Assembly: GCF_023015905.1 (NCBI RefSeq)
Contig: NZ_JALKBD010000020.1
Coordinates: 1-64,000, forward strand
Direction: 5' to 3'
DNA: 64,000 nucleotides
Origin: Arenibacter sp. F20364
GTDB lineage: Bacteria; Bacteroidota; Bacteroidia; Flavobacteriales; Flavobacteriaceae
Position numbers and translations under genes: made by a program. Under the pieces are notes generated by a model. The model was not told where the DNA came from and made no database searches. It saw only the letters and a list, made by a program, of their open reading frames with translations. Numbering within the stretch: position 1 is the first letter of the stretch; each line of letters opens with the position of its first letter. Shown piece by piece: positions 1 through 9,580 of this stretch.

Positions 1-152
1 AGTAAGAAACTTCAATATTTTAAAAATTGCAGAAAAGGACAGATAGCAAATTCAAGTCCAAATATTTTGTAGCGAGTATTCGGAATTATTGGACATTACC
101 TGCCAAGGCCTTAACAGGATGACCAAGAACTATTTGTAATAAGACCATTACC

Positions 153-299
153 ATGTTGGAACGCATTAATAATTTCATTGAAATTAAATATCGTTCCCAG
201 CGAAACATAGAAAATCTATTAATGGTAACTCAATTCACTTCTGAATATATTGAACAAAGGTTAAGGAAATGGAATATGCTTTTAGGTACTAGTTACTAA
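153..299 (+). pseudogene. Short remnant, possibly C-terminal part of a helix-turn-helix (AraC-like) regulator
   Basis: A 48-codon open stretch with an ATG start reads like the end of a helix-turn-helix regulator: a helical start (INNFIEIKY), then a second helical part (SEYIEQRLRKWN). No matching upstream reading frame survives and the flanks are full of stops in all frames. I see no complete domain. It is best read as decayed DNA next to the intact sulfatase block. It could also be a chance open frame, so the AraC link is only an impression of sequence style. Confidence 0.25.
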
Positions 300-688
300 C
301 GTCTATAAGTAACATTCTTAAGCGACACCCTAAACCATATTTTAAGATATTAGAAAATAATACAAGGTTACATTAAGCTTAGCAACTTTATTTAAAGGAT
401 ACAGAGAATAAAATTAGTAGAATAACTACAAAAGCAATTATGAATTTAAAACTATTATTTCGAGATAGGTAAGCCTACTTTTTTATTCAACAATTAATTC
501 TCTTTAAGTTTTCAGGATAATTGCTCTATCGTTTGCATGACCATATTTCTCAACGGCTATTAGTATTTGCATTATCCGCTGCGTAGTTATCCCTTTATCC
601 TTGTAAATTATGTTGACTCATATATTTTGAAGTTGCCAAATACCTAAGTATAATTAAAATTTATATTCAATTAACATTCGCCTGGTTA

Positions 689-1039
689 ATGTTATTTCGC
701 CTAATTTTCCTCTTAATATTTATAATCGTTTCCTGTTCATCTCTGGAAAGGCCTGATATCGTTTTTGATAATTTTGACGGATCAGGTTTGAGCTATGATC
801 AAGGTAAACTAGTTTCCAACCTTTGAAGGTTAGTAGAATATATGTCCATTTTAGGTAGCCGGTGGGAACCATACTACATGACAATGTGTTAATTTGGTTA
901 TTAATAATAAGTTGTCAGGGTTGCAACAGGAGCAAATGATAAGACCCTAATTTTTAGCGTAGAAAATATTATTCATACCACCAATGGCGAAGTATTTATA
1001 GCCATCACCAAGACTAAAACTAAAACCGAAATAAATTGA
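689..1039 (+). pseudogene. Decayed gene starting with a lipoprotein signal peptide
   Basis: From the ATG at 689 a 45-codon frame encodes a clear lipoprotein leader: hydrophobic LIFLLIFIIV, then the lipobox VSCSS, then a soluble start containing FDNFDGSG. It stops at 824-826. After more stops, a second open stretch at 911-1039 reads like mature protein (ATGANDKTLIFSVEN) and stops again. Together they look like the two ends of a degraded exported protein, perhaps a glycan-active lipoprotein given the neighbours, but the family cannot be recognised. The rest of 1-1197 holds nothing I can support beyond this and the remnant at 153-299, apart from the likely promoter region of the downstream sulfatase. 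Confidence 0.4.
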
Positions 1040-1197
1040 ATGCCGTTCAGATACAACTTCCATCGCAATTTGTGCAATGTCTTATAAGGGATATTAATAT
1101 TTAGCCTATTTCAGGAATTCGGATTGGATTTAATATGAAGAAAGGTTTAAATTGTAGTCAAAACATCAATTTACCAAAAACTAAATAGCCAGATAAA

Positions 1198-2955
1198 ATG
1201 AATTTATTTAACACAAATACCAGGCCTTTGGTACTTATTTACTTACTAGGAATACTGCTGGTCGGTTGCCAAACTGGGCCCAAGAACAGTGAAAAAGAAA
1301 TTGCCATATCAACGGAAATCCAATTACCAGATCGACCGAATATTTTGTGGTTGGTTACGGAGGATATGGGGTCCTATATTCCCTCTTTTGGTGATTCCAC
1401 TATTGTAACACCTAATTTAAGTCGCTTGGCCGCAGAAGGTGTAGTATATCCAAACTTGTATTCAACTTCGGGAGTGTGTGCTCCGAGTAGGGCTGCCCTA
1501 ATTATGGGAATGTACCCTTCCAGTATTGGGGCCAACCATATGCGTACTACCTCGTATACCGAGGTTACCGGCTTGCCCTCCTACGGCGCAGTACCCCCAC
1601 CGCAAGCACGGATGGTCAGTGAACTGCTGCGGATGAACGGGTATTATTGCTCCAACAATAATAAGGAAGATTATCAATTTGAAGCCCCAAAAACGGGCTG
1701 GGACGAAAGTAGTGCCTATGCCCATTGGCGCAATCGTAATGAAAACCAACCCTTCTTTTCTGTATTCAATTTTACGGATACCCACGAGTCGGGACTGTTT
1801 GAGCCTTACGGTCTTAGAAAGGCGGAAACAAGGCATTATCATGAAGGGGACAGAACGTACAAATGGGGTTCCGGTCGTTTGACAGAAGAAGAAACCCCGG
1901 TGCACTTGTCAAAAGATACCAATTTTGATATTCCCCCATACCTTCCGGATACTCCGAAAGTACGCAGGGACATGTGGAAATTGTATAACAATATAGCCGA
2001 GATGGACAAGCAGGTCGGGGCCGTATTAAAGCAATTGGAGGACGATGGCTTATTGGATAATACCATCATCTTTTTCTACGGAGACCATGGTGGACCCTTG
2101 CCTAGGGAAAAGCGGTTGATCTACGATTCCGGTCTAAACACCCCTTTGATTATACGTTTCCCCAATAAACAACTTGCCGGAACAAAAGATACCCAACTTC
2201 TCAGTTTCGTTGATTTTGCGCCTACACTGCTATCCCTAATCGGAACAGAGCCTTCCCCCTATATGCAAGGACAGGCTTTTTTAGGGCCATATAAGGCCGA
2301 AAAAGAGCGCGAGTACATTCATGCTGCAGCAGATCGTTTTGATGGATTTACAGATGCAATCCGTGCCGTGCGCGATGACCGATTTAAGTATATTAGAAAT
2401 TACAGGCCGGAACAAGGGTATTATTTGCCTGTAGAATATAGGGAAGGTATACCAACCATGCAGGAATTATTGCGTATGCGAGATGAAGGCACATTGGACA
2501 GCGTACAGGCACTCTGGTTTAGGGACCACAAAGACCCGGAGGAATTGTATGATTGTACTACCGATCCGTATGAATTGCATAATTTGGCCCAAAACCCTGA
2601 TTACAGTGGAAAAATGGAAGAATTACGGACCGAAATGGATAGATGGCTAAAGGAAATTGGGGATGTGCCCAACCTTCCGGAGAAGGAATTGATATCCCAG
2701 CTTTGGAAGGGGGCCGAAACCCAACCAATAACAGCAGAACCCGTAATAACCTCCGCCAACAATAAAATTACGATTGACTGTGCTACCCAAGGGGCTTCAA
2801 TAGGGTATAAAATACAAGGTAAGAATAATGCTGCTACTGAAGTATGGACCGCTTATCAAAAACCTTTTGAAATTCCAGAGGGAAGTAAGGTAATCGCCCA
2901 AGCTTATAGGATTGGATATGTGCCCAGTGAAACAGTAGAATCAAGCACGGAATAA
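1198..2955 (+). CDS. Lipoprotein sulfatase (family S1) with a C-terminal chitobiase-type domain
   Basis: Formylglycine-dependent sulfatase that would remove sulfate esters from a carbohydrate at the cell surface or in the periplasm. The 585-residue protein opens with a lipoprotein signal (lipobox LVGC, Cys24). The sulfatase core starts at about residue 47 (RPNILWLVTED, metal ligands around Glu55-Asp56). The maturation motif is CAPSR with Cys94 as the residue converted to formylglycine. A second metal-site block, GDHGGPLPREKR, lies near residue 300. Residues of about 510-580 (from ITIDCATQGASI to YVPSETV) resemble the CHB_HEX_C_1 beta domain found at the end of some sulfatases and hexosaminidases. 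An anaerobic or aerobic formylglycine-generating enzyme is needed in trans and is not in the window. The overall layout resembles the heparan N-sulfatase-like S1 subfamilies, but the neighbouring rhamnosidases suggest an algal sulfated rhamnose-containing glycan. Exact substrate unknown. Confidence 0.92.
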   Translation: MNLFNTNTRPLVLIYLLGILLVGCQTGPKNSEKEIAISTEIQLPDRPNILWLVTEDMGSYIPSFGDSTIVTPNLSRLAAEGVVYPNLYSTSGVCAPSRAALIMGMYPSSIGANHMRTTSYTEVTGLPSYGAVPPPQARMVSELLRMNGYYCSNNNKEDYQFEAPKTGWDESSAYAHWRNRNENQPFFSVFNFTDTHESGLFEPYGLRKAETRHYHEGDRTYKWGSGRLTEEETPVHLSKDTNFDIPPYLPDTPKVRRDMWKLYNNIAEMDKQVGAVLKQLEDDGLLDNTIIFFYGDHGGPLPREKRLIYDSGLNTPLIIRFPNKQLAGTKDTQLLSFVDFAPTLLSLIGTEPSPYMQGQAFLGPYKAEKEREYIHAAADRFDGFTDAIRAVRDDRFKYIRNYRPEQGYYLPVEYREGIPTMQELLRMRDEGTLDSVQALWFRDHKDPEELYDCTTDPYELHNLAQNPDYSGKMEELRTEMDRWLKEIGDVPNLPEKELISQLWKGAETQPITAEPVITSANNKITIDCATQGASIGYKIQGKNNAATEVWTAYQKPFEIPEGSKVIAQAYRIGYVPSETVESSTE

Positions 2956-3009
2956 ATTATTAGCTTAAATAGGGTCGACATAATTCTGTATTAAGTTCAA
3001 CACGAAATT

Positions 3010-3026
3010 GCAGCACAGTGCAGGAT
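3010..3026 (+). promoter_or_regulatory. 17-nt motif upstream of the GMC oxidoreductase (shared with the rhamnosidase promoters)
   Basis: The sequence GCAGCACAGTGCAGGAT lies 153 bp before the oxidoreductase start. It matches, with two or three differences, the two copies between the divergent rhamnosidase genes at 9519-9535 and 9581-9597. All three read in the direction of the gene they precede (consensus rCAGCACrGTrCAGGAT). Seen directly in the sequence; the role as an operator or activator site is inferred. Confidence 0.5.
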
Positions 3027-3179
3027 ACGTTCTTTTATTCTAAATACTATTTTTAAATGTCTTTTTCATATCTGGTATCTATACTAGTATGAAAAAACGA
3101 TTGAAACAATGATCGGATTGCCCATTCATACTGCCTTTTGGCCTATGAGGGGTTTACTTATAATACTTAATTAAAGACA

Positions 3180-4880
3180 ATGTCAGTAAAATTGAACACA
3201 AATACTTTTGACGCCATTGTGGTGGGAACAGGAATAAGCGGTGGCTGGGCAGTAAAAGAGCTTTGCGAGAATGGTCTCAAAACACTGGTTTTGGAACGTG
3301 GAAGAATGGTAAAACACGTCCAAGATTATCCAACCATGAATCTTGATCCTTGGGATCTGCCCAATGCCGGGGAGACTCCTGCTAAAATAAAGGCTGAGTA
3401 CCCCAAGCAATCACGTTGGGGTTTCGACGAAACAACAAGGCATTTCTTTAATGACGATTCGGAATATGATTATGACGAAGCCAAACGTTTCGATTGGATA
3501 AGGGGTACACAGGTAGGTGGCCGTTCCTTGATTTGGGGAAAACAAACCTATCGTTGGTCAGATATGGATTTTGAAGCGAATTCTAAAGACGGTATTGGGG
3601 TGGATTGGCCCATACGTTACAAAGATATTGAGCCCTGGTATGCCCATGTTGAAAAACATATAGGGGTTAGTGGCGAGGCGCTAAACCTCCCCCAATTGCC
3701 CGATAGCGTGTTTTTGAAGCCGATGGAGTTGAACTGTGTGGAGGAACATTTTAAAAAGGGTATTTCAGAAAATTACGAAGATCGGGTATTGACCATTGGG
3801 AGGGTGGCACATATTACCGAAGGCACCAAACCCGGGGCTGGAAGGATTAGCTGTCAGTATAGAAACCGATGCAAGCGAGGCTGCCCTTATGGTGCCTATT
3901 TCAGTTCAAATTCGTCTACATTGCCAATAGCGGAAGCTACAGGGAATATGACCATACGGCCCGATTCTATAGTGTGTGAGGTCCTATACGACAAGGATAA
4001 AAAGAGAGCTACCGGTGTAAAAGTTATTGATGCCAACACTAAGGAAGTGATGGAGTTTAGGTCGAAAATTGTCTTTCTCTGTGCCTCATCCATGGCTTCC
4101 ACAGCCATTTTAATGCAATCCAAATCTGAGGTTTTTCCCAACGGCATGGGCAATGCAAGTGGGGAATTGGGCCACAACATTATGGACCATCAACTGGGTG
4201 GAGGTGCCAGTGGAAGCATAGACGGATATGACGATAAGTATTACAAAGGAAGAAGACCCAACGGATTCTATATCCCCAGGTTTAGAAATATAAACGGCAA
4301 TTCCAAAAATTTGGATTTCATTAGGGGATATGGGTATCAGGGTGGTGCCGGCCGCAATGATTTTAGTACGCTCATCCCTGAATATGCCTATGGAAAAGAA
4401 CTTAAAGAGGTCATGTTTAAACCGGGAGAATGGCGAATTAACCTCGGCGGCTTCGGAGAAGTATTGCCGTATCATGAGAACCAAATGTACCTCAATTATG
4501 ATAAATTGGACAAATATGGCCTGCCCACTATTGTTTTTGATGCCGAGTTTAAGGAAAACGAAAAGCGCATGAAAAAAGATTGGATAGAACAAGCTCAGGA
4601 AATGTTGGAAAATGCCGGATTTAAGGAGGTAAGGCCCAATAACAGAGAATCGTATATGGGCGGAGGAATACATGAGATGGGAACCGCCAGAATGGGCAGG
4701 GACCCAAAGACCTCGGTCTTAAATAAATATAACCAAATCCATGAGGTACCCAATGTATATGTTACGGACGGTGCCTGTATGACCTCTGCGGGCTGCCAAA
4801 ACCCTTCCTTGACCTATATGGCCTTAACGGCAAGAGCGGCGAATCATGCGGTTGCAGAATTGAAGAAAATGAATTTATGA
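3180..4880 (+). CDS. GMC-family FAD-dependent oxidoreductase
   Basis: FAD-dependent oxidoreductase of the glucose-methanol-choline family, probably oxidising a sugar hydroxyl. The N-terminal dinucleotide-binding motif VGTGISGG is at residues 15-22, followed by VLERG. GGRSLIWGKQTYR (113-125) is the flavin-contact block. The GMC_oxred_C domain ends with the expected His-Asn pair: His498 in GGGIHEMGTARMG and Asn541 in QNPSLTY. A cysteine cluster C225-x5-C231-x3-C235 sits in the middle, a pattern I associate with the sugar-oxidising GMC branch of Bacteroidota. There is no signal peptide. Relatives are often encoded beside a small gluconate-dehydrogenase-type subunit that supplies a Tat signal; none is next to this gene. 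It lies alone between two sulfatase genes and ends at a bidirectional terminator. Substrate unknown; a 3-keto sugar product is a guess. Confidence 0.9.
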   Translation: MSVKLNTNTFDAIVVGTGISGGWAVKELCENGLKTLVLERGRMVKHVQDYPTMNLDPWDLPNAGETPAKIKAEYPKQSRWGFDETTRHFFNDDSEYDYDEAKRFDWIRGTQVGGRSLIWGKQTYRWSDMDFEANSKDGIGVDWPIRYKDIEPWYAHVEKHIGVSGEALNLPQLPDSVFLKPMELNCVEEHFKKGISENYEDRVLTIGRVAHITEGTKPGAGRISCQYRNRCKRGCPYGAYFSSNSSTLPIAEATGNMTIRPDSIVCEVLYDKDKKRATGVKVIDANTKEVMEFRSKIVFLCASSMASTAILMQSKSEVFPNGMGNASGELGHNIMDHQLGGGASGSIDGYDDKYYKGRRPNGFYIPRFRNINGNSKNLDFIRGYGYQGGAGRNDFSTLIPEYAYGKELKEVMFKPGEWRINLGGFGEVLPYHENQMYLNYDKLDKYGLPTIVFDAEFKENEKRMKKDWIEQAQEMLENAGFKEVRPNNRESYMGGGIHEMGTARMGRDPKTSVLNKYNQIHEVPNVYVTDGACMTSAGCQNPSLTYMALTARAANHAVAELKKMNL

Positions 4881-4984
4881 TCCCGTGAAAGTGATACCGG
4901 AGTCCGTTCCGGTTATAATATCTTACTTCAATTAAAAGATTTCGATACTGTAAATAGAAAAAACCTTTCTTTTTGAGTTAAACA

Positions 4985-5013
4985 AAAAATGCGGGACCTT
5001 GGCCCGCATTTTT
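4985..5013. terminator. Bidirectional rho-independent terminator
   Basis: An 11-bp perfect stem (AAAAATGCGGG pairing with CCCGCATTTTT) with a 7-nt loop lies between the converging oxidoreductase (ends 4880) and sulfatase (ends 5036). The A and T runs at the stem base give a U-tract for both directions. Confidence 0.85.
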
Positions 5014-5035
5014 CACATAACCGTGTTTATATATT

Positions 5036-6490
5036 TTAGTTGGTGTAGGGCACTGTGCCGGTCTCATCTACCGGGTATCCCCACTTTTTAATGTATTCCA
5101 TTCCTGGGAGAAATTCGTCCCCGGTTTCCTTCAATCGATGGGATAGCTGTTTTTCCAATTCGTCCTGCAGTGTGGTATAGCCCTCATTGCCAACAAGGTT
5201 GAAGAGTTGGTACGGGTCATTGATATTGTCGAAAAGCAGCCATGGCCCGTTCAAATCCCGTGCATAAGTATATTGTAGGGTCTTTATGGCCCTATACTCG
5301 CGGCCTCCATGTTGCACTTTGTTCCATTGTCCAAAGGGTTGTACACAGGCGAGCAGGGTGGCATGTCCTATACTCTCCTTCCCTTCCATATAAGGCCTAT
5401 AATCCAATCCTTCCACCGTATCGGGGATGGGAATATTACATAGGCTTAAGAGGGTGGGCATAATATCTTCCGAATTCATTAAAGCGTCCCGTTCTCCAGC
5501 AGCGATCTTTAATTTTTCAGGAATATAGTAAAGCATGGGCACCCTGGACGATTCTTCGTAGGGTTGCTGCTTTTTATAGGCACCGTGGGAGCCCAAGAGA
5601 TCCCCGTGATCTGCCGTAAATACAATGATAGTATTTTCAAATTGCCCGGATTCCTTTAGATTTTTGATGACCTTGCCGATCATATCATCCAGTGCCGCTA
5701 TATGTGCGTAATAACCTGCCAGATCTTTTTTTGCCCTTTCCTGAAGACTATCCGGTACATTTTTGCGGAGTTGGATCTTTTCCGGATCAAATCGGTTCCT
5801 GTATTCCAGTGGGGCCGTATGGTATGGCGCATGTGGTGTACCGTAGGAAAGGATCATCATAAACGGATTCTTGGACGACTTGCGTTCCACAATATAATCT
5901 ATAGCAGCATCGGTCTGTTCAAAGGTATCATAGCCGTCCCAAATTTTTCTGGTGGGGTCATCGTTGTCATAGTAAACGGATTCGTTGTAATTATGGGTAC
6001 ATTCGTTTCCTTTCCAGAATTGAAATCCTTGCCTTCTTTGGCCAGGGGCTACATTCTGTAACCTTCCATGTCCGTCCAAATGCCATTTTCCGATATAGCC
6101 GGTATCGTACCCTTCCTTGTTGAACACTTTTGCAATGGTTACCGCATTGGTGTCCAGCTGCACGTCGTTCATAAAGACCCCATGTGTCAATGGACGTTGC
6201 CCCGTCAAGAGCGATGCCCTGAATGGGGAACATACGGGCATGCCGGAAACCGCATTCTTAAAATTAACACTTATGGCCGCCAGACTATCCAGATGTGGGG
6301 TGTCTACATTGGGATCACCCGCATATCCAGTGGCCTGGGCCCGCCATTGATCGGTTAATAGTACCAGTACGTTAGGCTGGGAGGTATTTTGAGCTTCTAC
6401 AGTTTTCTTTTCGTTACAGGCTACAACTGTAACAAGGGTGCATACCAAGATCAGCAATTGACGAAAGGTTATTTGAACTTTGTATTTCAT
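5036..6490 (-). CDS. Lipoprotein sulfatase (family S1)
   Basis: Second formylglycine-dependent sulfatase, 484 residues from the ATG at 6490. A longer frame runs to 6553, but the ATG at 6490 immediately precedes a proper lipoprotein leader (lipobox VVAC, Cys25), so I prefer it. The core begins at about residue 39 (PNVLVLLTDQW). The modification motif is CSPFR with Cys87, which has Phe where Ser, Ala or Thr is more usual but keeps Cys, Pro and Arg. A later block, ADHGDLLGSHGAYKK, provides the second metal site and lysine. There is no extra C-terminal domain. The gene lies 181 bp downstream of the GH78 rhamnosidase on the same strand and could be co-transcribed with it. It is a different S1 subfamily from the sulfatase at 1198-2955, so the two may remove sulfate from different positions of one glycan. 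Confidence 0.92.
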   Translation of the reverse strand: MKYKVQITFRQLLILVCTLVTVVACNEKKTVEAQNTSQPNVLVLLTDQWRAQATGYAGDPNVDTPHLDSLAAISVNFKNAVSGMPVCSPFRASLLTGQRPLTHGVFMNDVQLDTNAVTIAKVFNKEGYDTGYIGKWHLDGHGRLQNVAPGQRRQGFQFWKGNECTHNYNESVYYDNDDPTRKIWDGYDTFEQTDAAIDYIVERKSSKNPFMMILSYGTPHAPYHTAPLEYRNRFDPEKIQLRKNVPDSLQERAKKDLAGYYAHIAALDDMIGKVIKNLKESGQFENTIIVFTADHGDLLGSHGAYKKQQPYEESSRVPMLYYIPEKLKIAAGERDALMNSEDIMPTLLSLCNIPIPDTVEGLDYRPYMEGKESIGHATLLACVQPFGQWNKVQHGGREYRAIKTLQYTYARDLNGPWLLFDNINDPYQLFNLVGNEGYTTLQDELEKQLSHRLKETGDEFLPGMEYIKKWGYPVDETGTVPYTN

Positions 6491-6671
6491 GGATATTCTA
6501 TTTTTAAAATATTCGAATGTATAAAAAAAGATGTTGTTATGGATAATGAGCACACATAGAAGGCCTGAACATATTTAACGACGCTTCCGACTGACCGTAC
6601 TGCTTTCTAATGGATTCTAAAAAATTAACAGGGCCATAATATATCGTTCATAAAGGGATTCCACCAAAAAC

Positions 6672-9440
6672 TTACCTTACCCCCTTCACCCTAAAGGAAT
6701 ATGTTCCCGAACCAATTTCAAGAATGGTTTCCTGGTCGTTGGATTCCAAAATAGTAACGGATGCCACCTTTGACAATGTTTTATTTCCTTCCTTAATGTT
6801 GGATATCTCCGCAGTGGGAATATGAACTTTGGCTGTGGTGTTTACAGGAATTTCGATCTTCATGAGCACTTCCTTCCCCTTCCAATTCCAAGCAGATGAT
6901 ATGGTGCCATTGATACTTTTATAACTCCCATTCATATAAACCATCTCCTTACTAATGGAAGGTTTTATGATAATGTTGCGGTAGCCTGCATCCTCGGTAT
7001 CTATACCTACGGCATGTTGAAACATCCATTCTGCCACGGAGCCAAAAGCATAGTGACTAAAGGAATTCATATTGGCATTGAGGTCGGAGTTCTCCGCATC
7101 GTCTTTGGTATAACTGTTCCATCGCTCCCATATGGAGGTGCTTCCATTTTCTACGGAATATCCCCAACTAGGATATTCTGTCTGCTGGAAAATTTTATAG
7201 GAGATATCGTCAAATCCATATTTGGACAGGGCCAACATAACATGTTTTGTCCCCAAGAATCCCGTTGAGAATTTAAATCCGTTTTTCTCTATTTTTTCCG
7301 CCAACCTAGCAGCTCCTTTTTGTGCCAGATCCTTGGGGTACAAATCAAAATATAGTGCCAGCGCATAGCTGGTCTGGGTATCTTCGGAAGTGTAACCGTT
7401 ATCTAAAATATATTTCTGTGTAAAGGCCTTTTTAATATTTTCAAAGAGCTTGCTGTACTTTGCGGCATCTTCGGTTTTCCCCAATGCTTCTGCCATTTCG
7501 GCCATCAGTTTTGCATCATATCCGTAAAAGGAAGCGCCAATAAAATCGTGACTGGTCTCTTCGTTGACGGCAAGCCAATCCCCCCAATTATTTCCTCCGC
7601 CAGGCCTTAAATAATCGGTGCTGGCATCTTCCTGAAACTCCATGAATTTTTCCATCCCCTTGTACATATATTCCACAATGCGGGTATCGTTATACACCTT
7701 GTACATATTGTAAGGAATAATAACGCCTGCATCCATCCAGGCAGGAGCATATTGATTTGGTCTTGAGTACGGAAAAGGCGCGAAGTTGGGATAGGCCCCA
7801 TACCAGCGTTGGGCATCATCCAAATCGATCAAAAACTTGGTCATAAAGGCTGCTACATCGGCATTATAGGTAGCAGAACGCATGTAGATCTCGGCATCTC
7901 CCGTCCATCCCAAACGTTCATCCCTTTGCGGACAATCTGTAGGTATTTCAAAGAAATTGGCACTTTGGGTGGTTTTGATATTTTTGAAAAGCGTATTGTT
8001 CATGGCATTGGAAGAACCAAAAGTACTGGCATTGGTCTCTATAGAACTCAAAACGTGGCCCGTAATGGTCTCCAGAGTTGGCTTGCCCGGGAATCCGGTG
8101 ACTTCAACATATTGAAAGCCGTGATAGGTGAATTTTGGCTTCCATACTTCAAAGCCATCCCCTTTTAATATATAGGTATCGGTGGCCCTTGCCTTTCGTA
8201 GGTTTTCGGTCTGTATTTGACCATCGCTTTTTAAGATTTCCCCAAATCGGAGTTGGACTTTTGTGCCCTTGGGACCCTGCACTTTGAGTTCTGCAATACC
8301 GGCAATGTTCTTTCCGAGATCAAAGACATAGGTTCCCGGACTTGGCTCCGTCATGGCTATGGGTTTCAATATCTCCGTATTCTTGACCTGTGTTCCCGGA
8401 TAGGCTTCCAGTTTTCCATTGGGATAGGTGTAGACTTTAGGCTTTTTCCATTGACTATCATCATAGTTGGGTGTATCCCAACCCGTATTTTCCAAGCGGG
8501 CGTCATAGGTCTCCCCCATAATGATATCCGCCTCCCGGATGGCTCCTTCGTTTGTTTTCCATGTTTGGTCCGAAGCAATGGTCTCCGTGCTGCCGTCTTC
8601 ATATTCAATGTGAATTTGCCCCATAAAGGATGGATTTACCCCATAGAACTCCCGTACTTTATCCAACCTTACCAGAAGAGCGTAACCAATATAGCCTGCA
8701 TACCAACCATCGGCAATAACTGCCCCTATCACGTTCTCACCTTGGTTTAAACTGTCCGTAATATCGAAAGTTTGGTAGTATAATCGTTTGTTGTAGTCCG
8801 TCCATCCCGGTAAAAAATCGGCATCCCCCACTTTGTTGCCGTTTAGATGTAGTTCATAGAGTCCTAGGGCCGTAGTATAGGCGGTTGCCTTTTTTATTTT
8901 TTTGTTAAGGCTAAAGGATTTTCGCAGGTAGCGCGCAGGTGGCAGGTAGAGACTATCGTATTTATCAGCTTTGTTATAGCCTACATCATGGCCTATGAAA
9001 AGGCCCTTCCAATTTAAAAATTTTAAAAGTCCCATTGACCAGTAGGCAGGAGTGCTCCATGTGGATACCCTATCCGATTCGTCCCAAACCCGTACCTTCC
9101 AATAATATTTGGTGGCGGACACCAACGGAATTCCTTCATATGCGATTTGATTGGTATGGTTGGAAATCTCCTTCCCGCTATCCCAGATATCCGCCTGGTC
9201 CTGTGAAAGTTTTTCCAAGGAGGAAGCCACAGTAATTTGATAGGCCGATTGTGTCCTATTTCGACCTTCTCCTTTTAAAACCCAACTAAATCTGGGTTGG
9301 GCAACATCCAGACCCTCAGGATTTTCGTGATATTCCACCCTAGGCTGATGTATGGAAAGGGCTTTTGCATCCCCGTTTTGGGAATAGGAATTGCCCACTG
9401 TAAAGAGGATAATAAAAAGGAACGTAAGTCTGGTCTTCAT
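6672..9440 (-). CDS. Alpha-L-rhamnosidase, GH78
   Basis: Secreted exo-acting glycosidase releasing terminal L-rhamnose. The 922-residue protein has a type I signal peptide (cleavage near SYS/QN at residues 20-21). An N-terminal Fn3-like domain (VEYHENPEGLDVAQPRFSW) is followed by the Bac_rhamnosid_N and concanavalin-like domains, the (alpha/alpha)6 catalytic domain and a C-terminal beta domain. Catalytic residues expected for GH78 are present: Glu508 in CPQRDERLGWTGDAE as general acid, and Glu772 in GSTSIWERW as general base. Length and domain order are those of full-length bacterial GH78. The gene diverges from the GH78-like gene at 9671; a TATATTTG promoter element and a 17-nt motif lie just upstream. 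Assignment to GH78 is firm; the natural substrate (for example desulfated ulvan oligosaccharide) is inferred from the sulfatases around it. Confidence 0.95.
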   Translation of the reverse strand: MKTRLTFLFIILFTVGNSYSQNGDAKALSIHQPRVEYHENPEGLDVAQPRFSWVLKGEGRNRTQSAYQITVASSLEKLSQDQADIWDSGKEISNHTNQIAYEGIPLVSATKYYWKVRVWDESDRVSTWSTPAYWSMGLLKFLNWKGLFIGHDVGYNKADKYDSLYLPPARYLRKSFSLNKKIKKATAYTTALGLYELHLNGNKVGDADFLPGWTDYNKRLYYQTFDITDSLNQGENVIGAVIADGWYAGYIGYALLVRLDKVREFYGVNPSFMGQIHIEYEDGSTETIASDQTWKTNEGAIREADIIMGETYDARLENTGWDTPNYDDSQWKKPKVYTYPNGKLEAYPGTQVKNTEILKPIAMTEPSPGTYVFDLGKNIAGIAELKVQGPKGTKVQLRFGEILKSDGQIQTENLRKARATDTYILKGDGFEVWKPKFTYHGFQYVEVTGFPGKPTLETITGHVLSSIETNASTFGSSNAMNNTLFKNIKTTQSANFFEIPTDCPQRDERLGWTGDAEIYMRSATYNADVAAFMTKFLIDLDDAQRWYGAYPNFAPFPYSRPNQYAPAWMDAGVIIPYNMYKVYNDTRIVEYMYKGMEKFMEFQEDASTDYLRPGGGNNWGDWLAVNEETSHDFIGASFYGYDAKLMAEMAEALGKTEDAAKYSKLFENIKKAFTQKYILDNGYTSEDTQTSYALALYFDLYPKDLAQKGAARLAEKIEKNGFKFSTGFLGTKHVMLALSKYGFDDISYKIFQQTEYPSWGYSVENGSTSIWERWNSYTKDDAENSDLNANMNSFSHYAFGSVAEWMFQHAVGIDTEDAGYRNIIIKPSISKEMVYMNGSYKSINGTISSAWNWKGKEVLMKIEIPVNTTAKVHIPTAEISNIKEGNKTLSKVASVTILESNDQETILEIGSGTYSFRVKGVR

Positions 9441-9507
9441 GGATATTCAGCCTTAAAAATTAAAAAAATGGAAATGTGGTCCTATACCACAATATTACCA
9501 CCCATTC

Positions 9508-9515
9508 CAAATATA
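9508..9515 (-). promoter_or_regulatory. Bacteroidota -7 element for the GH78 gene
   Basis: On the minus strand this reads TATATTTG, an exact fit to the TAnnTTTG -7 box. It lies 68 bp before the rhamnosidase start codon and 3 bp downstream of the 17-nt motif at 9519-9535, so the motif would overlap the -33 region, as expected for an activator site. Confidence 0.55.
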
Positions 9516-9518
9516 CGC

Positions 9519-9535
9519 ATCCTGTACTGTGCTGT
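9519..9535 (-). promoter_or_regulatory. 17-nt motif upstream of the GH78 rhamnosidase
   Basis: On the minus strand it reads ACAGCACAGTACAGGAT, 78 bp before the rhamnosidase start. With the copy at 9581-9597 it forms a near-perfect inverted pair (16 of 17 positions match). Each arm points at its own gene at nearly the same distance. Confidence 0.6.
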
Positions 9536-9580
9536 TTTAGCCTACTCCAGTAACCAGGCGGGGTTAAATTATGGCTATTT

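Noticed and set aside
4110-4673. 187-codon minus-strand frame inside the GMC oxidoreductase gene
   Set aside because: Antisense shadow of an intact, well-matched gene.
6490-6553. Longer N-terminus for the sulfatase at 5036-6490
   Set aside because: The extra 21 residues precede a complete lipoprotein leader and would bury it.
6541-6620. Fourth copy of the 17-nt rhamnoside motif before the sulfatase at 6490
   Set aside because: Only a GTACGGT-like fragment is shared; too weak to call.
8253-8750. 165-codon plus-strand frame inside the GH78 gene
   Set aside because: Antisense shadow; the sense frame has all GH78 motifs.
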